Part shown: in pieces, positions 17,293-24,393 of the stretch | Position numbering within the stretch: position 1 is the first letter of the stretch | How the letters are laid out: every line of letters starts with the position of its first letter | Assembly: GCA_009377575.1 (NCBI GenBank) | Contig: WHTU01000028.1 | Location: 1 to 39,281 of the forward strand | Length of the DNA stretch: 39,281 bases | Source of the DNA: Nitrososphaeraceae archaeon | GTDB lineage: Archaea; Thermoproteota; Nitrososphaeria; Nitrososphaerales; Nitrososphaeraceae | Direction: 5' to 3' | Position numbers and translations under genes: made by a program | Notes under the pieces: generated by a model | Databases searched by the model: none | The model's input: only the letters and a program-made list of their open reading frames with translations | Told to the model about the DNA's origin: nothing

Positions 17293-17923
17293 GTTTGACG
17301 GCTATGACATGCCCACCCTGCTATTGGTAGTAGTTTCTTTTTTTTGTGGAGTTGCAATAATTCTATCTTACAAGGCTGTGAAATTCTTTAAGCATAATAA
17401 CAGTTCCCTAAAAAATGCAATTGTTGATAACAGAATAAAACAATATGCCGACAAATTACAAGTATATGATAAAGCAATTGCAGATCTCCAATTTAAGGTT
17501 GACATGTTAGAGATGTCGAAAAGGACTCACTTAATATCACGTGACATAGACAATAAAAAGGACGTTTCAGAACGTGATTCAGAACGTGATATTGATAGGA
17601 TATCACAAAATGGTGTGATTATTGAAGAATCTACGGAGAAACCTGCACAAACACATACGTACATAGATACCTTAGAGCAAATATTGTTATTGTTAAAGGA
17701 GAAACCAATGACGACCAGGCAAATTCAAGAGAGGGTCAGAAAGACACGTGAACATACATCCCGTATAATGAATGGATTATATCACTCAGGTTTTGTGATG
17801 AGAGATACAAGTTCTAAGCCATTTAAATATAGCATTACTGACACAGGATTACGACATTTACATGATTTGCATAATGATTTGAACATCACAACTAGGACTG
17901 AACAGAATCTAGAATCGGTATAG
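17291..17923 (+). CDS. Membrane-anchored coiled-coil protein with C-terminal winged helix
   Basis: About 210 residues in three parts. A membrane segment is at about residues 9-29 (TLLLVVVSFFCGVAIIL), then a charged, coiled-coil-like stretch at about 45-125, then a winged helix at about 128-205 (LEQILLLLKEKPMTTRQIQE as first helices, EHTSRIMNGLYHSG as recognition helix, FKYSITDTG as wing). It should hold a DNA-binding domain at the cytoplasmic face of the membrane. The start is ATG 17291 or GTG 17288, inside a perfect inverted repeat. The coding region holds several ACGTGAT words. It lies directly left of the putative origin. Function unknown; membrane-linked regulation or origin attachment are hypotheses. 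Confidence 0.8.
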   Translation: MFDGYDMPTLLLVVVSFFCGVAIILSYKAVKFFKHNNSSLKNAIVDNRIKQYADKLQVYDKAIADLQFKVDMLEMSKRTHLISRDIDNKKDVSERDSERDIDRISQNGVIIEESTEKPAQTHTYIDTLEQILLLLKEKPMTTRQIQERVRKTREHTSRIMNGLYHSGFVMRDTSSKPFKYSITDTGLRHLHDLHNDLNITTRTEQNLESV

Positions 17924-18092
17924 GCCTGTTCTGCATATTTGATTTATTATTTCAAGCTTGTTAACATTACCTTAAATCATCATTAACATGCTTTATTAAT
18001 TGCAAACTGTTAAGGAAAAATTATGAGAAGCTGGGATTAAATCATTTTCTCATTGTTTGTTAATAACAAATTCTGAAATGCAGTTCAGATTT

Positions 18093-18192
18093 ACTCTCCA
18101 GTGGAAATAAAGGGGTATATTTTGGGACATTAACAATGTTAAAAACGTTATTAACTCTCCAGTGGAAATAAAGGGGTATATTTTGGGACATT
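18093..18192 (+). repeat. Two direct 39-bp origin recognition box repeats
   Basis: Two identical 39-base copies (18093-18131 and 18154-18192) have a period of 61 bases, about six DNA turns. Each contains CTCCAGTGGAAATAAAGGGG followed by TATATTTTGGGACATT. The TCCAGTGGAAA and AGGGGT parts fit the archaeal ORB pattern as I remember it. A 22-base spacer between them is not conserved. Confidence 0.85.
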
Positions 18193-18248
18193 TTATGCCA
18201 GCAAAGTATGGTTGAGAACCAGCGTTAACACCTGATTTAGTAGTGTAT

Positions 18249-18272
18249 TACCCACACCCCTTGATTTCTTTT
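18249..18272 (-). repeat. Reverse-oriented ORB-like element
   Basis: Read on the minus strand it is AAAAGAAATCAAGGGG followed by TGTGGGTA. It shares the 12-mer GGGGTGTGGGTA exactly with the two copies in the 58-bp tandem repeat and 20 of 24 positions overall, but faces the other way across the AT-rich stretch. Confidence 0.7.
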
Positions 18273-18411
18273 GCAGTTCATATCTCATTATCTAATATAT
18301 TCATTGATAGATAGTTAAGTTAAGAATTAACAATAATTGATTCTCCTGTTTAAAATCGTTTGTTAACTTGTTGTTAACACCCTATTAGTTTAGTATCTTT
18401 CTTAAGTTGGA

Positions 18412-18527
18412 AAGGAAAAACAGGGGTGTGGGTATATTTACATGGTAATAGGAATGATGAATAAATTTGAAGGAAAAACAGGGGTGTGGGTATATTTACA
18501 TGGTAATAGGAATGATGAATAAATTTG
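18412..18527. repeat. Perfect 58-bp tandem duplication at the cdc6 start
   Basis: Two identical 58-base units (18412-18469 and 18470-18527) each carry an ORB-like GAAAAACAGGGGTGTGGGTA, a TATATTTA element and a terminal AAATTTG. The second copy's TATATTTA (18491-18498) is 27-34 bases before the cdc6 TTG (18525-18527), which is the last codon-sized piece of the repeat. So the duplication doubles both initiator site and promoter. Confidence 0.95.
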
Positions 18528-19751
18528 AATGATGATAGCCTTGATAGTATATTTGATAAAGCTGCTTCGGGAACGTCGCTAGTTGTTAAAGATAGAAGAG
18601 CATTAACCATAGATTATGTGCCTGACCGACTTCCATTTAGAGATGAAGAAAGTAAGAGTATCGCACATACTTTATCTATTGTTTTAAAAGGATCTCGACC
18701 ATCTAATTTATTGCTTTTTGGGAAACCAGGAACGGGAAAGACTGCCGTGGTTAAGAATGTCTTACATCGACTTTCTGTTAAGGGCGAGGAGTTAGGATTA
18801 GAATTAACAGTGCCATTTGTAAATGCAAAGAGTGCTAATACAGCATATAAGGTCTTACACGAAATTGCTGAAAAAATGGGCATTAATAAAGGAGAAAAAA
18901 AATTACAGGTTCATTTTACAGGCTTATCAATGGGTGAGGCGACCGACAGAATATTAGAATTTATTCAAAGAAGGAAAAAACTTTATGTGATTCTTGTTAT
19001 AGATGAAATTGATTCACTGGTGGAAAAGAATGGGGATGATATACTTTATAATTTTACTAGGGCTAACGAGAGAATCTCAACTGAATCATTTGTTAGCCTA
19101 ATAGGAATATCTAATAGTCTAACATTTAAGGATAAACTTGATCCTAGAGTTAGGAGCAGTCTCAGCGAAGAAGAGTTGGTGTTCAATCCGTATACTGTAG
19201 AACAACTGCAAAGAATCCTTGCAGAAAGGACAATGATAGCATTTAATAAAGACGTAGTTTCAAGTGCGGTTATTAATCTTTGTGCAGCTATGGCCGGTAG
19301 AGAGCATGGAGATGCCAGAAAGGCGATTGACCTTTTAAGAGTAGCAGCTGAAATTGCAGAAATAGAAAGAGCAAATAAAGTTGAAGAAAAGCATATTAGA
19401 TTAGCACAAGAAAAAATTGAAAAGGATACAAATTATGAAGTTTTGAGAAATTCAACAACGCATACCAAAATACTAGTGTTAGCAGTATTGAAATCAAGAA
19501 ATGGCAACACTGGAGAAGTATATGAAATATACTCAGATATATGTAGACGTATTGAGCAAGAACCATTAACCCAACGTCGAATAACCCAAATAATGAGCGA
19601 GTTAGATCAATTAGGACTAATAACTAGTGATGTAATAAGTCAAGGCAGATATGGTAGATCACAAAAACTTAGGATCACCGTGCCACATTCAACTGTGAAG
19701 GAAGCCTTAAAAGAGGATTCTATCCTCACAGGATTATTTTCTATTGATTAA
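18525..19751 (+). CDS. cdc6: Origin initiator Orc1/Cdc6
   Basis: 408 residues, typical length. This AAA+ ATPase recognises the origin and loads the MCM helicase. The segment DYVPDRLPFRDEE (30-42) is the family entry motif, Walker A is at 66-73 (GKPGTGKT), Walker B at about 158-163 (VIDEID), sensor 1 around ISNSLTFKDKLDPRVRSS, and a C-terminal winged helix at about 320-408 binds DNA. The start is TTG 18525: the frame has a TGA at 18516 and no ATG near, and NDDSLDSIFDKA suits the family N-terminus. Its promoter lies within the ORB-bearing duplication, suggesting self-regulation. It converges with the DP1 gene, with 11 bases of overlap. Confidence 0.96.
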   Translation: MNDDSLDSIFDKAASGTSLVVKDRRALTIDYVPDRLPFRDEESKSIAHTLSIVLKGSRPSNLLLFGKPGTGKTAVVKNVLHRLSVKGEELGLELTVPFVNAKSANTAYKVLHEIAEKMGINKGEKKLQVHFTGLSMGEATDRILEFIQRRKKLYVILVIDEIDSLVEKNGDDILYNFTRANERISTESFVSLIGISNSLTFKDKLDPRVRSSLSEEELVFNPYTVEQLQRILAERTMIAFNKDVVSSAVINLCAAMAGREHGDARKAIDLLRVAAEIAEIERANKVEEKHIRLAQEKIEKDTNYEVLRNSTTHTKILVLAVLKSRNGNTGEVYEIYSDICRRIEQEPLTQRRITQIMSELDQLGLITSDVISQGRYGRSQKLRITVPHSTVKEALKEDSILTGLFSID

Positions 19752-21309
19752 AATCCATTATAAATGGTTGAAGTGTAGACAGATCAACTATAACTGCAAC
19801 TCCAGGATTAGGTATAATGCCCATGGTTCTTTGATAGTTTGTCTGTCCCTGCCAAGTTCCAGAATTTACTATTAATGTTCCACGGTAATTTTGAGCATCT
19901 AGAACATGTATGTGTCCTGAATGAAATATGTCTGGAACTTCAGTAATTACCATATGGTCTTCTTGTTCGGGTGCTATAGGAGTACGTTCTCCGTAAATAG
20001 GAGAAAGATGTCTTGCCCTCAATAATACTTTCATTGCTTCAGCAGGCTTGGCATAACTTAGATCAGGGATCGTACCTATGATATCATCTAGACTCTGTCC
20101 GTGGTACATTAGTATCTTTACACCATTCAATTCGATTAAACTGGGATTTCCAAGCATCTTAAAATTTTGAAATGTGTAAAGTTTTTCAGAGTTTTGCCTA
20201 GGAATAGAAGGTTGTGGTAATGCTCTTCGACCAGGATCATGATTTCCAGGAATAACAAAAACATTAATGTGTTTAGGTATACGTGAGAGTAAGTCTATTA
20301 CATGTGACATCTGACTATTAATATTTAATTCAAGTAATTCTTTGTCTTGATTAGGAAATATTCCTATACCATCAATTAAATCACCGCCAATACATAGAAA
20401 TTTGATCTTCCTTACAATTTCATCATCAACTGCTGATATCCAATTCAAAAATTTCATAAATGCGGTTTCCATGAAATATATGCTTCCTACATGTAAGTCT
20501 GAGATTAATACCACGTAGGATTCAGATTTGGCCCTGTTTGGCAAATGATCTGGAATATCAGGTGATATTATATTTTTTATAACGAAACTTTGACTTTTCC
20601 CACTGTTCTCTAATTCTAACATAACCATTTGATCTGTGGTAATCAACGATCCCTGTTTTTTTATATCCTCAGTCGTACCCATCGCATGTAAATCTCCACT
20701 AAAATCATCTATCACTATTTCTAATCCATGACGCTTTAACTGTCTTGACATAACCAAGCCAGCTACAACCATTGTTGAGGATAATCCTGAAAATTGTTCA
20801 TATCGCATGTATGGTTTCTGATTTCCAGTATCTGTATTTTTTTTCTTCAGAGTTTTTACTCTTGTGATTCGTCTACTATTGGGACGTAAGGATAAGATGC
20901 GCATAGATTTTTCATACCTGCTTCTAAATAGCGAAATATACCCTTCAACTCCTTCTCCACTATTAATTATAGGAGTTGGATCTAAAAGTACTCTGTATGA
21001 TATTGGTTCTGATGTATCACTATTGTGTAGATGTAATGAATCTAATGATGAAGACTTATTGCAAGAACTACTGTTTTGAGATCCTCCATTTTTAGAATGT
21101 TTATCAACGACCATTTTTATATCTTCAACCAGAATTAAAGAATTATCTTTACCAATTACCTTGGCTTTAATTATGTCTTGAATGATCCCTAGAATATCTA
21201 TATCAAGCCCTTTAAGCATTTCAAAAGCGTCAGGATGTACCTGATATCCTTTACTAATTGCAAAACATAGGGCATTGGATATTTCTGTTCCGAAATCCAA
21301 ATTGTCCAC
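19741..21309 (-). CDS. polB: DNA polymerase D small subunit DP1
   Basis: 522 residues. DP1 carries the proofreading 3'-5' exonuclease of the archaeal D-family polymerase and holds the DP2 catalytic subunit. The calcineurin-like phosphodiesterase metal motifs appear in order in the C-terminal half: ISDLHVGS (about 270), GGDLIDGIG (about 308), IPGNHDPGRR (about 353), MYHGQS (about 400) and HSGHIHVLD (about 463). An OB-fold region precedes them, and the N-terminal part (1-60) is the helical domain. With all metal ligands present the exonuclease is probably active. A low-complexity Asn/Ser linker lies near 75-100. Its partner DP2 is encoded about 3.7 kb away on the same strand, on the other side of the putative origin and cdc6. 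Confidence 0.96.
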   Translation of the reverse strand: MDNLDFGTEISNALCFAISKGYQVHPDAFEMLKGLDIDILGIIQDIIKAKVIGKDNSLILVEDIKMVVDKHSKNGGSQNSSSCNKSSSLDSLHLHNSDTSEPISYRVLLDPTPIINSGEGVEGYISLFRSRYEKSMRILSLRPNSRRITRVKTLKKKNTDTGNQKPYMRYEQFSGLSSTMVVAGLVMSRQLKRHGLEIVIDDFSGDLHAMGTTEDIKKQGSLITTDQMVMLELENSGKSQSFVIKNIISPDIPDHLPNRAKSESYVVLISDLHVGSIYFMETAFMKFLNWISAVDDEIVRKIKFLCIGGDLIDGIGIFPNQDKELLELNINSQMSHVIDLLSRIPKHINVFVIPGNHDPGRRALPQPSIPRQNSEKLYTFQNFKMLGNPSLIELNGVKILMYHGQSLDDIIGTIPDLSYAKPAEAMKVLLRARHLSPIYGERTPIAPEQEDHMVITEVPDIFHSGHIHVLDAQNYRGTLIVNSGTWQGQTNYQRTMGIIPNPGVAVIVDLSTLQPFIMDFNQ

Positions 21310-21405
21310 CTTGACTATGAAACCGCCATATTTAATTACATTTCTATAACAGATAAATGAATAATAACTACAAATAATTATAGGAGCAAATACCCATACA
21401 TTGAA

Positions 21406-21948
21406 TTGTATCTCACCATCAAGAGACGTTTACTGTATCTTGCATTAGGTATAATCACTTTTCTTATCTCGTATTATTGGGGTTCATCAATATATATGAG
21501 CGGCTCAGAAGTAAATGATCTAAAAAACCGGTTCATGGATCAAATTAAAGATATTGATCAGACAGGGATATTCATTAATAATGCAAAGATTGCATTAGGC
21601 ATGTTTGTTCCATTACTAGGTGTAGGTTTAGGAATTTTTTCTGGTTTTTCAACAGGTATGGTATTTAATGCAATAGCAGCAACATCTGCTAACCTTAATG
21701 ATGTCTCACCTTTACTGATTCTTGTTACTCCTTTTGGATTAATGGAAATTGTTGCTTACGGTCTTGCCATATCCAGAAGCGGTATGCTCTTCTATTCTTT
21801 ATTAAAGAGAAAGTATTGGAGGGAATATCTTCTGTCTACTTTAGTAGAGATAGGAGTTGTAGCAATCCTACTCTTGAGCGGGGCAATTATAGAATGGGAA
21901 ATGATCGCTAGATTGAATGGATTATCCGATACTAGAATTAGCATTTAA
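21406..21948 (+). CDS. SpoIIM/DUF95-type integral membrane protein
   Basis: 180 residues with four membrane segments at about 9-26, 64-90, 101-122 and 143-163. The segment with IFINNAKIALGMFVPLLGVG and the following F(N)A(I)AA stretch is the hallmark of the 'stage II sporulation protein M' family, which is widespread in archaea that do not sporulate; the name is historical. The start is TTG 21406, giving LTIKRRLLYL as a basic lead to the first segment. It is divergent from DP1, about 96 bases apart. Function unknown; membrane remodelling has been suggested for the bacterial relative. Confidence 0.85.
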   Translation: MYLTIKRRLLYLALGIITFLISYYWGSSIYMSGSEVNDLKNRFMDQIKDIDQTGIFINNAKIALGMFVPLLGVGLGIFSGFSTGMVFNAIAATSANLNDVSPLLILVTPFGLMEIVAYGLAISRSGMLFYSLLKRKYWREYLLSTLVEIGVVAILLLSGAIIEWEMIARLNGLSDTRISI

Positions 21949-22022
21949 CTGTTTGTCATTTATCTGTTAGACAAAAATTAGAATTTCCTATATACGACAA
22001 AAATAATAGGTAAAATTTAGAT

Positions 22023-22148
22023 TTAAATCTGACTTTCTCCACAGGCAGGGCAAATCCGCAACTTTTTGGACATTTTCGCTCCACACTCTATACAATATTT
22101 TATTGCATCATCTGTTTCGGAAGTAATATCAACAGATTTATTTTCCAC
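22023..22148 (-). CDS. Mini zinc-ribbon protein, 41 residues
   Basis: The frame encodes DDAIKYCIECGAKMSKKLRICPACGESQI at its C-terminus. The two CxxC knuckles (CIEC, CPAC), ten residues apart, are the classic short zinc-ribbon found at the ends of archaeal proteins and as free mini-proteins. The start is taken as GTG 22148, since no ATG is in frame. The product is acidic before the ribbon. It lies between the SpoIIM-like and PAC2 genes on the opposite strand. Confidence 0.6.
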   Translation of the reverse strand: MENKSVDITSETDDAIKYCIECGAKMSKKLRICPACGESQI

Positions 22149-22247
22149 ACACTGATATGTATGTAATAAAATTTTAAGTCTAAATTATATTTAAATCCAT
22201 CTTGCAATAATTTTTATTCCGGAAAATAATTCTACTAACAGTAGAGT

Positions 22248-23000
22248 ATGCTTAATTTAAAGATTCATAAGATTCCCACTTTTGTCTCACAACCAACTAT
22301 GATTGCTGCTTTGCCTGATATGGGCAATGTTGCAGGTATGGGAATGACTCTTTTGGCTACGAGACTTGCAGCTGACCTCTTCGCCGAAATTTATGCATTT
22401 TGGCCACCTTTTGTAACATATAACCAAGGCATCATTAGGTATGTTCAGTCAAGTTATAAATTTTATTGGGTTTCTAAATATGATCTTGTAATATTTACAG
22501 GAGATTTTAATCCTTCTGATCCACGAAGACTGTACGAAATATGCTACGAAGTTCTGAAAATGGCTGAAAGAGTTGATGCAAAAATATTGTATTCAATAGG
22601 CGCAGCCTTGAGACAAAATACCTCTACTTCTACTTCTAATTCAAGTGGGGTGTATGGCGCAGTGAATAATGAACAGATTGTTGATAAGATAAGTAAATTC
22701 AATATGAATATCTTAGAGGGAGAAGGACAGATTATAGGATTTAATGGTCTAATATTAGGACTTGCAAAAGAAAGAGGATTGAATGCGATGTGCATTCTGG
22801 GCGAAATCGATAATCCTAATGTTATCCAACCTATGACTGCTAAGGCTATTCTACATACATTAACAAAGATTCTAGGAATCCCTTCTTTGGATATGAAAGA
22901 ATTAGAAGAAGAAGAAAAGCGCAAAAAGTTTATGGAACAGCAAGCGAATTACATAGAAAATGTGATGGAACATGGGGGCAAACCCCCTGGGATAGCGTAG
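22248..23000 (+). CDS. PAC2-family (proteasome assembly chaperone-like) protein
   Basis: 250 residues. The N-terminal PTMIAALPDMGNVAGMGMTLLATRL segment and the FTGDFNPSDPRRLYEICYEVL and LGEIDNPNVIQPMTAKAIL segments match archaeal PAC2 proteins (COG1938/COG2047), relatives of eukaryotic proteasome assembly chaperone 2. Whether the archaeal versions assist proteasome assembly is not established. The Lys/Glu-rich end (KELEEEEKRKKFMEQQ) is a helical tail. Start ATG 22248 fits. It is followed 121 bases later by cdvA on the same strand, so the two may be co-transcribed. Confidence 0.88.
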   Translation: MLNLKIHKIPTFVSQPTMIAALPDMGNVAGMGMTLLATRLAADLFAEIYAFWPPFVTYNQGIIRYVQSSYKFYWVSKYDLVIFTGDFNPSDPRRLYEICYEVLKMAERVDAKILYSIGAALRQNTSTSTSNSSGVYGAVNNEQIVDKISKFNMNILEGEGQIIGFNGLILGLAKERGLNAMCILGEIDNPNVIQPMTAKAILHTLTKILGIPSLDMKELEEEEKRKKFMEQQANYIENVMEHGGKPPGIA

Positions 23001-23121
23001 ACTGGAATAGAAGTTAGTAAGCTAGCAAAAGTTTTCGAATTCGCTTACGATGAAATCTTTTGCTAAATAATTCAACAATTTTGACAATATTGCCATTATA
23101 TCAGCTTAATAAAGCGTTTGC

Positions 23122-23946
23122 ATGAGTGAAGTAAAGTTAGAGTTTATTGGTAAACAGGTTAAGGATATGTACGGAACCTACATGGGAAAAGTTATTGGTA
23201 TGGTGACAGATATTGATGGGTCTATAGAATCTGTTAGTGTAGATTGCGGTTATGCAGGGTTAAAGCAGTTAGTATACGAGCAATTATTAGTACAGGGTGA
23301 CTACGTGATCTTTATTCCAAAATGGAGATTGGATGTCCAAAAGTTACTTAGGCAGAAAAACCTCGCATTACAAAGGATCAAAGCATTACAGGAGATGGTT
23401 ACAGCTAATGATTTGATGAGAGAGGACGTAGAATTGGTCTATATAAAGTACCAGAAGAGATTGCAAGACCTTGAGGATAAAGGAAAAATAGTTCTTGAAC
23501 AACTACAAGAAAGACTGAACCAAATAGATACGGAAAGCCAGAATATAAAATCGGTACTATTTGACGCTAAGTTACAGTATAGAAGCAATGAGATCACCGA
23601 AGAAACATATCAACAAATTAGCCTATCTACAAATGATCTAATAGAACATATTAACTTAGAAAAAGGAGAGATCAATAACGTCATATCTAGATTAAACCAA
23701 CAGACATTTGAGAGGATAGATTTGAATTCAGTACAAAATTCATCTATATCGGATCAACCAAAATCTAACTCAAACCTTGAATCAAATTCGCAATCCCCTG
23801 AAGGTGATATCCCTGTAACAGGGCCTCAAGCTGTTAGTGCAGCAGCAGACAATGACTACAATAATGATCATCATAAGACTATTCGTAAGGAAACTGATGA
23901 TGAGACTGAAACTAGCTGGCTTAACCAGGTTCTACAACATGATTAA
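23122..23946 (+). CDS. cdvA: Cell division protein CdvA
   Basis: 274 residues. CdvA is the archaeal-specific first component of the Cdv (ESCRT-III-like) division machine; it binds membrane and DNA and recruits CdvB. The N-terminal beta domain (about 1-75, VKDMYGTYMGKVIGMVTDIDG) is PRC-barrel-like. A long coiled coil follows at about 75-200 (LALQRIKALQEM to EINNVISRLNQQ), and then a flexible Ser/Asn/Pro-rich linker. The C-terminal TETSWLNQVLQHD is a short conserved-looking motif that may be the CdvB-binding tail; that is inference. Presence of CdvA with PolD points to Nitrososphaeria. cdvB and cdvC are not in the window, as is usual for dispersed thaumarchaeal cdv genes. Confidence 0.9.
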   Translation: MSEVKLEFIGKQVKDMYGTYMGKVIGMVTDIDGSIESVSVDCGYAGLKQLVYEQLLVQGDYVIFIPKWRLDVQKLLRQKNLALQRIKALQEMVTANDLMREDVELVYIKYQKRLQDLEDKGKIVLEQLQERLNQIDTESQNIKSVLFDAKLQYRSNEITEETYQQISLSTNDLIEHINLEKGEINNVISRLNQQTFERIDLNSVQNSSISDQPKSNSNLESNSQSPEGDIPVTGPQAVSAAADNDYNNDHHKTIRKETDDETETSWLNQVLQHD

Positions 23947-24040
23947 ATTAAATTTTATTAACAAATAAAAAATAAATAATTTGAATATAAATTAAATCTC
24001 ACTTAATCTTTTAGAAAAAAAGGAAGACTTTTAAATATTT

Positions 24041-24307
24041 TTAGGCTCCGCCTTGTTTTGCTGATGTCTGTAAAAGCTCGCCTATTTCATTATGCATTCT
24101 TAGAAAATTCAGACCCTTCTCAGTTGTCTTGTATGTTTGAGAACCCTCAAGATACTCTAATAAGTTGTTCTCAATGAGTACCGAAAGATATTCTCTTAGC
24201 TGTGCATAGCTAAGGAAAGCTTTATACATTATTTTTGTCTTGGTTGCTCCTCCATTTGCAGCCTCTAGGATCATTGCTACTATTTCTGTTCTGCTTCTGT
24301 ATTTCAC
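24041..24307 (-). CDS. Winged-helix DNA-binding protein (copy B)
   Basis: 88 residues, a winged helix with helices from [17 protein letters not shown], a central [19 protein letters not shown] and a wing at [14 protein letters not shown]. It is the close paralogue of the 9630-9995 gene: the first ten residues are identical and the match is strong to about residue 70. It differs by one Gly fewer in the AANGG loop and lacks the Asn/Asp tail. It is divergent from the acetyl-CoA synthetase gene, so it could regulate that gene or itself. Its target is unknown. Confidence 0.88.
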   Translation of the reverse strand: MKYRSRTEIVAMILEAANGGATKTKIMYKAFLSYAQLREYLSVLIENNLLEYLEGSQTYKTTEKGLNFLRMHNEIGELLQTSAKQGGA

Positions 24308-24393
24308 AATTTAGATACACTGAATTTCTTTATTTTAATATATTGACACATTCTACAGTAAGAAATTTCTATATTGATATTATACTCTATAGT

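Larger units (their letters stand above)
17924..18524. other. oriC: Putative replication origin (oriC) upstream of cdc6
   Basis: A 600-base gene-free region directly upstream of the initiator gene. It holds five copies of GAAAnnnAGGGGT: forward at 18104-18116 and 18165-18177, reverse at 18256-18268, forward at 18415-18427 and 18473-18485. The first two sit in TCCAGTGGAAATAAAGGGG, which resembles the archaeal origin recognition box bound by Orc1/Cdc6. Between the reverse copy and the second forward pair lies an AT-rich stretch of about 145 bases (18270-18411), the expected place of the unwinding element. Four GTTAAC words (about 17959, 18226, 18362 and 18373) and an ATGAGAA/TTCTCAT inverted repeat near 18023-18050 are also present. 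Box layout and gene context agree; use as an origin is inferred. Confidence 0.8.

Noticed and set aside
18093-18527. CRISPR-like array
   Set aside because: The repeats are too few, in two classes and both orientations, and next to cdc6 with ORB-like cores. No cas genes are in the window.
21406-21948. Sporulation function implied by the SpoIIM name
   Set aside because: The family is widespread in non-sporulating archaea; only membrane topology is supported.
24235-24393. N-terminal extension of acetyl-CoA synthetase
   Set aside because: It overlaps the start of the divergent winged-helix gene and encodes a hydrophobic stretch that the enzyme family does not have.
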